Assembly: GCF_032461945.1 (NCBI RefSeq)
Contig: NZ_JAWCUD010000013.1
Location: forward strand, 1-64,000
Length of the DNA stretch: 64,000 bases
Direction: 5' to 3'
Source: Paenibacillus_E violae
GTDB taxonomy: Bacteria > Bacillota > Bacilli > Paenibacillales > NBRC-103111
Numbering within the stretch: position 1 is the stretch's first letter; each line of letters opens with the position of its first letter. Positions 8,124 through 16,229 of the stretch are shown here, piece by piece. The notes under the pieces were generated by a model. It saw only the letters and a list, made by a program, of their open reading frames with translations, was not told where the DNA came from and did not search any database. The position numbers were made by a program, and so were the translations under genes.

Positions 8124-9160
8124 TAGGCACCTACCATAGAATCAGCTGGGAATGTGATCATCTTTTCCTGCGGGAATTCAACGAATACCTCGGAATGTTT
8201 GGCAAGCCTCAGTTGATGCGCTGCTTGCGAAGACACATCTACGGCAAGCAGTACATTCTGGTAGCTGCTGCCTGCTGCTAACTGAAGCGTCACTCGGTAG
8301 AAAGCTCCTCGGAACTCGACATGCTTGACAACCGCCTTCACTCCTTTGCTTGCCCCAGAGGCTGACAGGCGAATATGTTCAGGACGAATGGCAAGACTTG
8401 TACGTTGCGCAAGACTTCCTTGCTCCCCGTTTTCCAGGAAATTAATCGATCCGATAAAATCAGCGACAAATGCCGAATTCGGTGCTTCATAGACTTGTTC
8501 CGGCGTTCCCATTTGCACAACTTCAGAGTTTTTCATCACCACAATGCGATCTGCCATCGTGAGCGCTTCCTCTTGATCGTGCGTGACCATCACAGTAGTA
8601 ATGCCGAGCTTGTCCTGCAACTCGCAAATTTGCTCGCGGAGCTTCACCCGAACTTTGGCATCCAACGCGGAAAGCGGTTCATCCAGCAGCAAGAAATCTG
8701 GAGACAGTACAATCGCGCGAGCCAATGCCACACGCTGCTGCTGTCCGCCGGACATTTGCGCCGGGTAGCGATCGTGGAGGTGCAGCAGATCCACTAAGTT
8801 CAAGACTTCCTTTACCTTCTCGTCAATTTCTTTCTTCTTCAATTTCTTACCCTGCAAGCCATAAGCGACATTCTGATAAGCAGTGAGATTTGGAAAAAGC
8901 GCATACGATTGAAACACCATTCCAAAATTTCTTTTCGCTGGCGGCAGTTGGGTAATGTCCTTTCCGTCAACCGTAATCTGTCCCTGTGTCGGTTTTTCTA
9001 ATCCTGCAATAATGCGAAGCAATGTTGTTTTACCGCAACCGCTTGGGCCTAATAAACAAATGAACTCATTTTTCTGAATATCAATATGAATATTATTCAA
9101 AGCGCTGAAAGATCCAAATGTTTTATTTACCCCTTGAATGGACAAGTAAGCTTGTGTCAT
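8123..9160 (-). CDS. phnT: AEP-type ABC transporter ATP-binding protein
   Basis: 345 residues. Walker A GPSGCGKTT, Q-loop region FQSYALFPNLT, signature MSGGQQQRVALARAI, Walker B LLLDEPLSALD and switch His in VTHDQEEAL are all present. A C-terminal TOBE-like domain (about 255-345) completes the usual length for this class. It would energise import through the fused permease. ATG at 9160 has GGAGG ten bases upstream; a TTG six bases earlier is less well spaced. It has its own promoter (9193-9224) downstream of a terminator that separates it from phnS. Confidence 0.85.
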   Translation of the reverse strand: MTQAYLSIQGVNKTFGSFSALNNIHIDIQKNEFICLLGPSGCGKTTLLRIIAGLEKPTQGQITVDGKDITQLPPAKRNFGMVFQSYALFPNLTAYQNVAYGLQGKKLKKKEIDEKVKEVLNLVDLLHLHDRYPAQMSGGQQQRVALARAIVLSPDFLLLDEPLSALDAKVRVKLREQICELQDKLGITTVMVTHDQEEALTMADRIVVMKNSEVVQMGTPEQVYEAPNSAFVADFIGSINFLENGEQGSLAQRTSLAIRPEHIRLSASGASKGVKAVVKHVEFRGAFYRVTLQLAAGSSYQNVLLAVDVSSQAAHQLRLAKHSEVFVEFPQEKMITFPADSMVGA

Positions 9161-9192
9161 GATCAAGCAGCCTCCTTAGTCTTATTAGCTCT

Positions 9193-9224
9193 AGTATAAG
9201 TGTGATATGTTATCGCTTTGTAAA
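9193..9224 (-). promoter_or_regulatory. phnT promoter with two PhoP-box-like hexamers
   Basis: Minus strand: TTTACA (9224-9219) and ATAACA (9213-9208), 11 bp apart. The -10 TATACT (9198-9193) starts 15 bp after the start of the second hexamer. There is no good -35, as expected for an activated promoter. The geometry is identical to that upstream of phnS and phoP. Confidence 0.6.
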
Positions 9225-9233
9225 AAGGTGATA

Positions 9234-9276
9234 GAAAAAAGGCTGCTGCAAGCATGGTTCGCAGTCAGCCTTTTTC
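9234..9276. terminator. Terminator between phnS and phnT
   Basis: GGCTGCTGC (9241-9249) pairs with GCAGTCAGCC (9261-9270) with one bulge, flanked by A and T runs on both sides. It should stop most phnS transcripts before phnT, keeping binding protein more abundant than the membrane components. Confidence 0.7.
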
Positions 9277-9291
9277 TAGGTTTGCCGTTTA

Positions 9292-10395
9292 TTATTTTGG
9301 TTCGCTTTTCGCGTTGAAGCGCTTGTCCCACTCAGCAAGAACACTGTCACGTTTTTTCGCAGCATCATTCAGATCATTTTTGATAAGCTGTTTGACCGGA
9401 TCTACGCTGTAACCATCAGGGATTTTGGCAGAATCTGTTTTGACCGCAAGGATGGCGTAGTTTTTGTTGTATTCTTTCATCACATCATCCGTGATCGCCC
9501 AATCCAAGAAGTCTTTAGCTACTTGTTTCACGACTTTCTTCTTCATCAAAGCATTAGCTTCAACGTCCCAACCTGAGCCTTCTTTCGGGAATACAACTTC
9601 AACCGGAGAACCGGCTTTTTTCTCTTGAATGCCACGGTAACCAAAGGAAATACCAATTGGATATTCGCCAGTACCGGCTAATTTAGCAGGTTTGGAACCG
9701 GAGTGAACATACATCGCAATGTTGTTATGCAATTTATTCATATAATCCCATGCAGCGTCATTGCCTTTCAATTGAACCAATCCGGAAACCGTCAGGAAAC
9801 CTGTCCCTGAAGACGAAGGGTTCGGCATGGTGATCAGCCCTTTATATTCCGGTTTCACCAGATCCTCATAAGATTGAGGAATTGCCAGCTTGCGCTTCTC
9901 CATCTCAACTTTGTTCACGATGAACGCTGTTTCCCAAGCATCGATACCAACCCAGTGCGTCACGGCATTTTTGTCTTTAAAATCAGGAAGAATTCGCTCT
10001 ACGCCTTTTGGCGCGTAAGGCTCCAACATGCTGTTCTGGTCAAGAACGAGCAGGCTTGTTGCCGCTAAACCCCACACAACGTCTGCTTGTGTATTGTCTT
10101 TTTCAGCAAGTAATTTAGCTGTCACGATTCCCGTGGAGTCACGGACAATGTTTACTTTTACATCCGGATATTTCGCTTTGAAAGTCGTGAGATAAGTTTT
10201 GATTTGATCATCTTCCAAAGCCGTGTAAACCGTTAGATCCTTGCTTTTTGTATCCACTGTTACATCTGCGCTTGCGCTTGCTGCTGGAGCAGCACTTGTC
10301 TTCGCTCCGTCTGTACCAACCGCTTTCCCGCCGCAAGCCCCTAACATTAAAGCAACTGTCAACAACGCTACTACACTTCCCAATGATTTCTTCAT
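9292..10395 (-). CDS. phnS: AEP-type ABC transporter substrate-binding lipoprotein
   Basis: 367 residues. A signal peptide ends in the lipobox LGAC. The mature part is a two-lobed type II binding protein (LTVYTALEDDQIKTYLTTFKAKYPDVKVNIVRDSTGIVTAKLLAEK...ADVVWGLAA) resembling iron(III)/phosphonate binders. It would capture AEP outside the cell for the permease and phnT. The frame is open to 10443, but ATG at 10395 has GGTGGGAG seven bases upstream and begins exactly at the signal peptide. It has its own promoter with a PhoP-box-like array and its own terminator. Iron as the ligand cannot be excluded by sequence alone. Confidence 0.8.
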   Translation of the reverse strand: MKKSLGSVVALLTVALMLGACGGKAVGTDGAKTSAAPAASASADVTVDTKSKDLTVYTALEDDQIKTYLTTFKAKYPDVKVNIVRDSTGIVTAKLLAEKDNTQADVVWGLAATSLLVLDQNSMLEPYAPKGVERILPDFKDKNAVTHWVGIDAWETAFIVNKVEMEKRKLAIPQSYEDLVKPEYKGLITMPNPSSSGTGFLTVSGLVQLKGNDAAWDYMNKLHNNIAMYVHSGSKPAKLAGTGEYPIGISFGYRGIQEKKAGSPVEVVFPKEGSGWDVEANALMKKKVVKQVAKDFLDWAITDDVMKEYNKNYAILAVKTDSAKIPDGYSVDPVKQLIKNDLNDAAKKRDSVLAEWDKRFNAKSEPK

Positions 10396-10455
10396 CTTCT
10401 TACTCCCACCTTCATTCGAATTATCGGTTTGACTATCTATCACCTGATAAATATT

Positions 10456-10498
10456 AGTATAATTTAGAATTGTAAAATCAGTATTAAATGCACGTAAA
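10456..10498 (-). promoter_or_regulatory. phnS promoter with three PhoP-box-like hexamers
   Basis: Minus strand hexamers TTTACG (10498), TTAATA (10487) and TTTACA (10476) are exactly 11 bp apart. The -10 TATACT starts at 10461, 15 bp after the start of the last hexamer. This matches the known Bacillus PhoP arrangement of TT(A/T/C)ACA repeats with 11-bp spacing. Confidence 0.65.
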
Positions 10499-10528
10499 AT
10501 ATTTGTATTTAAATTTTATTTGTTGTTT

Positions 10529-11656
10529 TTAAGTTGTTTTCCAAAATAACTGTCTTTCGATACCTTGCAGCAGACGTTCAATGTCGGGCCCATGAATATC
10601 ACCGATGTTACCGATTCGGAACGTAGCCACGGCTGTTATTTTACCTGGGTAGATAACAAAGCCCTCTTGTTTAATGCGTGCATAGAACTCATCAAAGGAA
10701 AACACAGGCGAATCCGGATACAAGAAGGAAGTAATGATCGGCGACTGCAGCTCAATCGGAAGCAAGGGTTGCAGCCCCATCCGCTGCATGCCGGCAACCA
10801 ACGTTTGTTGGTTACGGGTGAACCTTTCGAATCTGTACGTAACGCCACCTTCTTCCTCTAACTCTTGAAGCGCTTGATCAAATGCCCGAACGGTATGCGT
10901 TGGCGAGGTATAACGCCATTTGCCTTTACCTTGCTCCATAGTCTCCCACTGATCGTAAAGATCTAATGATAAGGAACGTGCTAGTCCTTTGCATTTCAGC
11001 AGTGACTCTTTACGCGCAATGATAAAACCAAAACCAGGCACGCCTTGAATGCACTTGTTGGCACTGCTGATTAAATAATCGATGTCCAGTTCCGCTATAT
11101 CAATCGGGATCCCGCCGAAAGAGCTCATCGCATCGAGAATCAGTGTTTTGCCGTATTGCTTGGCAACGCGAGCAACATCAGCGATCGGATTCATCATGCC
11201 CGTCGTTGTTTCAACATGAACAACCGCCACGTGCGTGATCGACGAATCCACCTTCAGCACTTCCTCTAGCTGCTTAACATTAACCGGCTTCGTTTCACCC
11301 GCATCCAGAACGATCGAGTAGATACCGAGGACTTCCGCGATTTGGGCAATTCGTTTGCCATAAGCTCCGTTAGCCAAAACAAGCAGCTTACCCTCTTTGG
11401 GAATCACAGATCCAATGACCGATTCAACACTGAACGTTCCGCTTCCTTGCATCAGTACAGTTGTGTAATCATCCGGTTTGCTCGAAGCCATAGTCACTAA
11501 ACGGCTGCGAATCGACTGAACGAGTTGATTATAATCTTGGTCCCATGTGCACCAATCGCGCAGCATCGCTGCTTTTACTTTTTTACTCGTCGATAGAGGG
11601 CCTGGTGTAAGCAATAAATAAGGATTATCCGGGAATTGATTCATCGTTGTTGTCAT
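10529..11656 (-). CDS. phnW: 2-aminoethylphosphonate:pyruvate aminotransferase
   Basis: 375 residues, full length for PhnW. A class V aminotransferase that converts AEP and pyruvate to phosphonoacetaldehyde and alanine. The PLP lysine is probably Lys201 in ISSANKCIQGVPGFG. LLTPGPLSTS at the N-terminus, a GSGTFSVES phosphate-binding loop and LDAMSSFG with the PLP-contacting Asp are all in place. It overlaps phnX by 4 nt (ATGA), so the two are translationally coupled. The ribosome site GAGGTG lies inside the end of phnX. An 86-nt gap with a promoter separates it from phnS. Confidence 0.92.
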   Translation of the reverse strand: MTTTMNQFPDNPYLLLTPGPLSTSKKVKAAMLRDWCTWDQDYNQLVQSIRSRLVTMASSKPDDYTTVLMQGSGTFSVESVIGSVIPKEGKLLVLANGAYGKRIAQIAEVLGIYSIVLDAGETKPVNVKQLEEVLKVDSSITHVAVVHVETTTGMMNPIADVARVAKQYGKTLILDAMSSFGGIPIDIAELDIDYLISSANKCIQGVPGFGFIIARKESLLKCKGLARSLSLDLYDQWETMEQGKGKWRYTSPTHTVRAFDQALQELEEEGGVTYRFERFTRNQQTLVAGMQRMGLQPLLPIELQSPIITSFLYPDSPVFSFDEFYARIKQEGFVIYPGKITAVATFRIGNIGDIHGPDIERLLQGIERQLFWKTT

Positions 11657-12450
11657 GGACGTTCACCTCTTTGAAGTTTTTGATTAATGACCGGAATAAG
11701 CTGATCAAGTTCACCAATCGTTTGGATGACATAATGAGCGCCTTCTTCTTGAAACTTAGCCGTAACTGTTTCTACTCGCGCCTTTAGAACTTCAGGCTCA
11801 CAAGCTTCCACTTCCGCTTCACTCATACCCAGTTCACTGCTTCCTAGTACCACACCAATTGTCCAAGTGCCGGCGTTGACACCTTCCCTTATATCGCTGA
11901 CCGTATCTCCTACCTTCATTACGTTGTACATGGGATACACGTTCAGAGCTGCTGCGTTCTCGTAGATCATCCAAGGATATGGACGTCCTGCGGGCACATC
12001 ATTTGGGGTAACCAAGTGGTCCGGAGCATACCCGCGCTTCTTCGCTTCGACCGTGACGATCGCCATCATCTCAGCGGTGTAACCCGTGGTGGAACCGATT
12101 CGAATGCCGTTTTGACGTAAACGTTCAACGAGTGCAAGCGCACCAGGGACCGGTTCAGCGTATTCATGGACAAGGGCTAGCATCATCGGTTCAAAGTCGG
12201 CATAAAGTGCATCAACGTCCGTTTCCTGCGGCAATTGACCATAGCGCTCCAGCCATAAGCCGGCGACACGTTCCATTTTTAAAATCTCGCTGATATGATC
12301 GCGTTTGAGAAGTCCCATCGGCGCTCTCGCTTCTGACAAAGTGATAGCAATCTCTCTTTTTCGGAAGACCTCCATAAATACGTTAAGGGGAGCAAAACAT
12401 CCATAGTCCACCATCGTCCCTGCCCAATCAAAAACAACTGCTTGTATCAT
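11653..12450 (-). CDS. phnX: Phosphonoacetaldehyde hydrolase (phosphonatase)
   Basis: 265 residues. A HAD-superfamily enzyme that splits phosphonoacetaldehyde into acetaldehyde and phosphate. The nucleophile is Asp8 in VVFDWAGTMVDYG (the DWAGT form is characteristic of PhnX). The cap-domain Schiff-base lysine is probably Lys49 in MGLLKRDH. The metal-binding loop is MKVGDTVSDI. ATG at 12450 has AGGAGGG upstream. It is the first gene of the phnXW operon, with a PhoP-box-like promoter at 12525-12567. Confidence 0.93.
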   Translation of the reverse strand: MIQAVVFDWAGTMVDYGCFAPLNVFMEVFRKREIAITLSEARAPMGLLKRDHISEILKMERVAGLWLERYGQLPQETDVDALYADFEPMMLALVHEYAEPVPGALALVERLRQNGIRIGSTTGYTAEMMAIVTVEAKKRGYAPDHLVTPNDVPAGRPYPWMIYENAAALNVYPMYNVMKVGDTVSDIREGVNAGTWTIGVVLGSSELGMSEAEVEACEPEVLKARVETVTAKFQEEGAHYVIQTIGELDQLIPVINQKLQRGERP

Positions 12451-12524
12451 TGAAACCCTCCTGTTTGACTGTTTTGCTTGTTATTTGAGCACCTTTTGTT
12501 GGTTTTGGTTGCGTCTATAGGTAT

Positions 12525-12567
12525 ATAATAACCCGTATTTGTAATCGCAGCGTTAAACGCGTGTAAA
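12525..12567 (-). promoter_or_regulatory. phnXW promoter with PhoP-box-like hexamers
   Basis: Minus strand TTTACA (12567), TTAACG (12556) and TTACAA (12544), spaced 11 and 12 bp. The -10 TATTAT starts at 12530. Sequence around the first two hexamers closely resembles the phnS promoter (ACAAAT..TTTTAC..GC.TTTAA..CTG). Confidence 0.6.
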
Positions 12568-12705
12568 ATTTGTGTTTTTAATTTGATTTAATTTGATTTC
12601 GTTGTTTCGGTATGATCCTACTCGATATTCGCTCTTCAGTTTTCTGTTGACTTCCTTGTTATTATGTTGGAAATTAAGGGTAGGACACTGGGAGGGATTA
12701 TAGAA

Positions 12706-13497
12706 ATGAAGCCGATAAAAGCGATTATTTTCGATTTGGATAATACGTTATTGTGGGATGAAAGAAGTATCCAGGAAGCATTTGAGGCGACTTGCGAGGC
12801 AGCGGCAGCTTCAGTGAACGTAAACCCGTCCGAATTAGAGCACGAGGTGCGCGCGTTATCCGAACGTTTATTTGAGGAATTGGCCTGTTATGACTATGCT
12901 AAAATGATTGAAGTCACACATTTGGAAGCTTTGTGGGGACGATTTGATGCGAAAGAGCATCCAACCTTTCTAGAGCTCAGCCAGTTAGCACCAATGTTTC
13001 AAAAAAGCGCGTGGACGCAGGGACTGCTCAAACTGGGCGTTAACGATCCGGAGTTAGGTGCAACGCTAGCGCTGAGGTTTGCTAAGGAACGTCGGGAGCG
13101 TCCGTTAGTGTATGAAACCACTTTCGAAGTGTTAGAGGCTTTACGACCGAAGTATCAGCTGCTTTTGTTGACGAATGGCGCGCCGGACCTGCAGCAGGAG
13201 AAGGTAGATAGTATTCCGGGTCTGGCGGATTACTTTGATCATATCTTGATTTCCGGTACCTTTGGCCGCGGGAAACCTGATCCTTCTATTTTTGAGCACG
13301 CAATGGAGCTGCTTGGTGTCACGGCGGAAGAAGCACTCATGGTCGGTGATAATCTGGATACCGACATCAAAGGAGCTTTAGCGACAGGCATGCGAAATGT
13401 TTGGATCAATCATCATCAGCGGACGGCGCCGCTGCACAACTTGCCGAGCCATGAAATCGCTGCTTTAGTGGAACTGCTAGATATCGTGCAGCCATGA
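12706..13497 (+). CDS. HAD-family phosphatase (YjjG/HAD-IA-like)
   Basis: 263 residues. Motif I is IIFDLDNTLLW, with Asp10 as nucleophile and Asp12 as acid/base. Motif II is LLLTNGAP, motif III lysine lies in GRGKPDPSIF, and motif IV is MVGDNLDTDI. A helical cap (about 20-100) makes it subclass IA, typical of nucleotide or small phosphoester phosphatases. The frame is open from 12664, but ATG at 12706 has GGAGGG nine bases upstream. It is divergent from phnX. A role in the AEP pathway is not implied by its sequence. Confidence 0.75.
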   Translation: MKPIKAIIFDLDNTLLWDERSIQEAFEATCEAAAASVNVNPSELEHEVRALSERLFEELACYDYAKMIEVTHLEALWGRFDAKEHPTFLELSQLAPMFQKSAWTQGLLKLGVNDPELGATLALRFAKERRERPLVYETTFEVLEALRPKYQLLLLTNGAPDLQQEKVDSIPGLADYFDHILISGTFGRGKPDPSIFEHAMELLGVTAEEALMVGDNLDTDIKGALATGMRNVWINHHQRTAPLHNLPSHEIAALVELLDIVQP

Positions 13498-13498
13498 A

Positions 13499-13550
13499 AA
13501 AGGACTTTCCCAACAAGGTCTAATGTGACCTTATTGGGAAAGTCCTTCTT
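13499..13550. terminator. Bidirectional terminator
   Basis: AAGGACTTTCCCAACAAGGT pairs almost perfectly with the segment at 13526-13547. A-rich on one side and T-rich on the other, it serves both the HAD gene and the convergent DUF975 gene. Confidence 0.85.
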
Positions 13551-13568
13551 ATATTGCCTGTCGGCGAT

Positions 13569-14357
13569 TCATACCTCCGGCAGATTCAATTCCTTGCTGC
13601 TGCTGAGTCCATCATACAGCGCCTGCTGCCTGAGCACCTTATAAAGTTCAGCTTTGGTCGAGTGATCATATGGCATGACGAATAAAACGCCGATGCCAAG
13701 TGCCAGGAACCCTAGGATATACCATCCAAGGAAAGAAAGGTCCAGGACGAACATGTTCCATTTATGCCCATTCGTCATCTGTTTGCTAAGCTCAACCGCC
13801 CTCTTCGTGCCAATCCCCGGATTGTCTCCCAAAAGAAAGGGCACCATGCTGTAGGCATAAACCTTGACAAATCCCGGGATAACGAGAAGCAAAAACCAAA
13901 GTAAAGTGAGAAAGCTTTTCCAGAGCATCCCCTTCACAATAGCTAGATATCTGCCTTTTTGAAACGAGTAGACCAGGTAATTCATATTCACATCTTCAGA
14001 GGCAGCCTGTTTAAAATATTGCATAACGCTCACTTCGAAAGGTGCTGTAACAAAAACATGAAATGCAATGGATACAAGGATAAGGAAAATAAATAACAAG
14101 ATCGCTCCAACAACGACGGCAACAAATACCGGGCTGTTATAAAAATCGGTCCAACTGTCGTGACTGCCGGTTAAAGGGAATTTGACCGAAGTCCCACCGT
14201 TCGAATTGAAAGAACAGCTCGACACCCCTCCGCTTAGCACCGCTAGCAGCAAGCTTACGAGAAAAGCCTTCCAGTAGGACGTTCGCAAGACTTGCTTGGC
14301 TCGTCCCTTTAGTTCACTTCGCGTCCAGTCCAAGAAACCACCATCCAATTTCCACAT
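13569..14357 (-). CDS. DUF975 family membrane protein
   Basis: 262 residues. The opening (WTRSELKGRAKQVLRTSYWKAFLVSLLLAVLSGG) is typical of DUF975 proteins, whose function is not known. About five hydrophobic segments follow. GTKRAVELSKQMTNGHKWNMFVLDLSFLGWYILG is the usual conserved stretch near the C-terminus. The ATG at 14357 has only a weak site, and a TTG at 14333 with GGTGG upstream is possible. It appears to be a single gene convergent with the HAD gene. Confidence 0.7.
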   Translation of the reverse strand: MWKLDGGFLDWTRSELKGRAKQVLRTSYWKAFLVSLLLAVLSGGVSSCSFNSNGGTSVKFPLTGSHDSWTDFYNSPVFVAVVVGAILLFIFLILVSIAFHVFVTAPFEVSVMQYFKQAASEDVNMNYLVYSFQKGRYLAIVKGMLWKSFLTLLWFLLLVIPGFVKVYAYSMVPFLLGDNPGIGTKRAVELSKQMTNGHKWNMFVLDLSFLGWYILGFLALGIGVLFVMPYDHSTKAELYKVLRQQALYDGLSSSKELNLPEV

Positions 14358-14411
14358 ATTTACTAACTATCCTACAACAGAATGTCCAATAATAGAACCC
14401 CACCTGCTAAC

Positions 14412-14436
14412 GAAAAAAGGCACCCGCAGGCGCCTC
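14412..14436 (-). terminator. Terminator of the first PhyH-type gene
   Basis: AGGCGCC-TGCG-GGTGCCT hairpin on the minus strand, followed by TTTTT, a few bases beyond the stop at 14445. Confidence 0.75.
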
Positions 14437-14444
14437 TCTCATCC

Positions 14445-15218
14445 TCAAAGAATTTTATATTCCGGTTTCACCTTCGTGAAATGCGGGTTTTTCCCTGTGA
14501 CCATGAGGCCCATGCCCCAGTCAAAATGCGTATTTTCCGTCGGGAAATCGCTCGGATCACGATACTGGAACAGCACGTTCCGTCTTGTTCGGGAACTCCG
14601 ATTGGATTCCGAGCCATGGATCGTCAAGTAGTTAAAGAACAGCACATCGCCGGCTTCAGCCACACAAGGTATGCCATCTTTGACGGGATACTCTTTATGG
14701 TTCAGGTAATGCTGACCCACGTGCGGTATGCTGCCTGAGCGGTGCGAACCCGGAATCACTCGCAGGCAGCCATTCTCCTCATCCGCATAATCCAAATGCA
14801 CGCTTGCAGCAAGCATCGTATGTTTCTCATGCGGAAAGTAAGGGTGATCCTGGTGCATAGGGAAAGCAGCACCATTTTCCGGCGGCTTCACAAGCATTTT
14901 GGAATGATGCAGCTGCACGTTAGGTCCAATGATTTGCTGCAGCACAGCCGCCATGTTGGGATGAATCACAGCGCGCATAAATGCAGCATCGTGATAGTGC
15001 ACGTCGTGGAAGCCTTTTAGAACCAGCTTCTTCAGCTCATCTGGCGGAAGGAAGTCGCCCCTCCATTGATCATTCCGGTCTGCTTTGGCCTCAGCGGCGC
15101 GAATAATAATTTCTTCTACAGCTTGTCTCATTTCCTCTACTTCTTGCTGATTGAATACCCCTTTAACAAGCAAATACCCATTTTCTTTATAAAATTCTAC
15201 ATCCTCACGAGTAATCAA
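14445..15218 (-). CDS. PhyH-family Fe(II)/2-oxoglutarate dioxygenase (module 1)
   Basis: 257 residues, complete. The iron triad is visible: His122 and Asp124 in MHQDHPYF, and distal His201 in LTIHGSESNRS. The 2-oxoglutarate-binding Arg probably lies in SNRSSRTRR. The N-terminal YKENGYLLVKGVF is typical of phytanoyl-CoA dioxygenase relatives. Bacterial members hydroxylate diverse small molecules, and the substrate cannot be told. The gene is divergent from an AraC-type activator, which suggests induction by a substrate. Its ATG at 15218 has AATGGAGGAATG just upstream. Confidence 0.8.
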   Translation of the reverse strand: MITREDVEFYKENGYLLVKGVFNQQEVEEMRQAVEEIIIRAAEAKADRNDQWRGDFLPPDELKKLVLKGFHDVHYHDAAFMRAVIHPNMAAVLQQIIGPNVQLHHSKMLVKPPENGAAFPMHQDHPYFPHEKHTMLAASVHLDYADEENGCLRVIPGSHRSGSIPHVGQHYLNHKEYPVKDGIPCVAEAGDVLFFNYLTIHGSESNRSSRTRRNVLFQYRDPSDFPTENTHFDWGMGLMVTGKNPHFTKVKPEYKIL

Positions 15219-15296
15219 TGTTCATTCCTCCATCATTGAAGTTGATTGTAAACCGCTTTCTTATCTATAATTATAAGGAATGAGAGTGAGAACTGT

Positions 15297-15335
15297 CTTT
15301 TTCTGCAAAGGACAGCTTTTTGCAAAATAAGGACA
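15297..15335 (+). promoter_or_regulatory. Direct repeats in the AraC-1/PhyH-1 intergenic region
   Basis: CTTTTTCTGCAAAGGACA (15297-15314) and CTTTTTGCAAAATAAGGACA (15316-15335) are imperfect direct repeats, with the GGACA ends 21 bp apart. Tandem sites two helical turns apart are usual for AraC-family dimers. They abut the start of the regulator gene. Confidence 0.45.
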
Positions 15336-15341
15336 TGAAGG

Positions 15342-16220
15342 ATGATGCATGTGTACATGTGCAAAGAAACCAGATCATTGCTGAACGAGGTTGCAACCGT
15401 CATTCATGGACCTGCAGCATGCTTTAAAATTCAATATTGGGGCGTAGATCCGTGCCTATTCGATAACCAACCCCATAAGCATTCTTTTTTTGAGGTCTGC
15501 TATGTCATTAGCGGAGAAGGCGAGTACACCGAAGAAGGTAATCTCTATCCGCTGCGCGCAGGTACGCACTTTTGCTCCAGACCTGGCATCAAACATCAAA
15601 TCCGCACCCAAAAAGGCCTCTTTATTCTGTTCGTCGCTTTTGAATTGGATGAAACACAAAGTGAAGATACGATGCGGGATGCCTTTCAGGATCTAGCCGA
15701 GCATGCCGAGGTTTGTGTATATGACGGTGACCATCACCCGACGGCCCTCTTGTGGAAGTCACTTTTGCTTCGTGAGGATCATGGCAGCTTGCCTGTTGCC
15801 GCAGTTCCAACCTTAGCCTACACACTTCTCGTGTCGTTTCTCAGCTTATTCGGTAAAGAGACAGGCAAACCTATGGTCATCCGTAAAAATACGAATATCC
15901 TGCTGCAGCGGGCCAAGCTCTATATCCGCGACAACCTGTCTCAACCACTTCACCTTGGCGATGTCGCCGGCTATCTCAATGTTTCAGAGCGCCATCTTTC
16001 GCGCTTGTTTTCAGAAGGAATTCATGAAACGTATACCGATTTCATCCGCAGTGAGCGCATACGCCATGCAGCCCACCTGCTGCTGACAAGTGAGCTGTCG
16101 ATTAACGAAATTGCGGAGGTTACAGGTTTTTCTTCCGTCCATTATTTTACCCATACGTTCAAACAAGAAAAAAAGCTCCCCCCCGGCAAGTTCCGTAAAC
16201 AGGAACAAACCAGCAGGTAG
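15342..16220 (+). CDS. AraC-family transcriptional regulator (module 1)
   Basis: About 290 residues. An N-terminal cupin (PHKHSFFEVCYVISGEGEYTEEGNLYPLRAGTHFCSRPGIKHQI, about 45-110) would sense the inducer. Two C-terminal helix-turn-helices (about 185-285) contain LGDVAGYLNVSERHLSRLF and INEIAEVTGFSSVHYFTHTFKQ. The start is not certain: ATG 15342, ATG 15345 and GTG 15351 are all near AAGGA. It is divergent from the PhyH gene it probably controls. Confidence 0.8.
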   Translation: MMHVYMCKETRSLLNEVATVIHGPAACFKIQYWGVDPCLFDNQPHKHSFFEVCYVISGEGEYTEEGNLYPLRAGTHFCSRPGIKHQIRTQKGLFILFVAFELDETQSEDTMRDAFQDLAEHAEVCVYDGDHHPTALLWKSLLLREDHGSLPVAAVPTLAYTLLVSFLSLFGKETGKPMVIRKNTNILLQRAKLYIRDNLSQPLHLGDVAGYLNVSERHLSRLFSEGIHETYTDFIRSERIRHAAHLLLTSELSINEIAEVTGFSSVHYFTHTFKQEKKLPPGKFRKQEQTSR

Positions 16221-16229
16221 CTGCAAATA

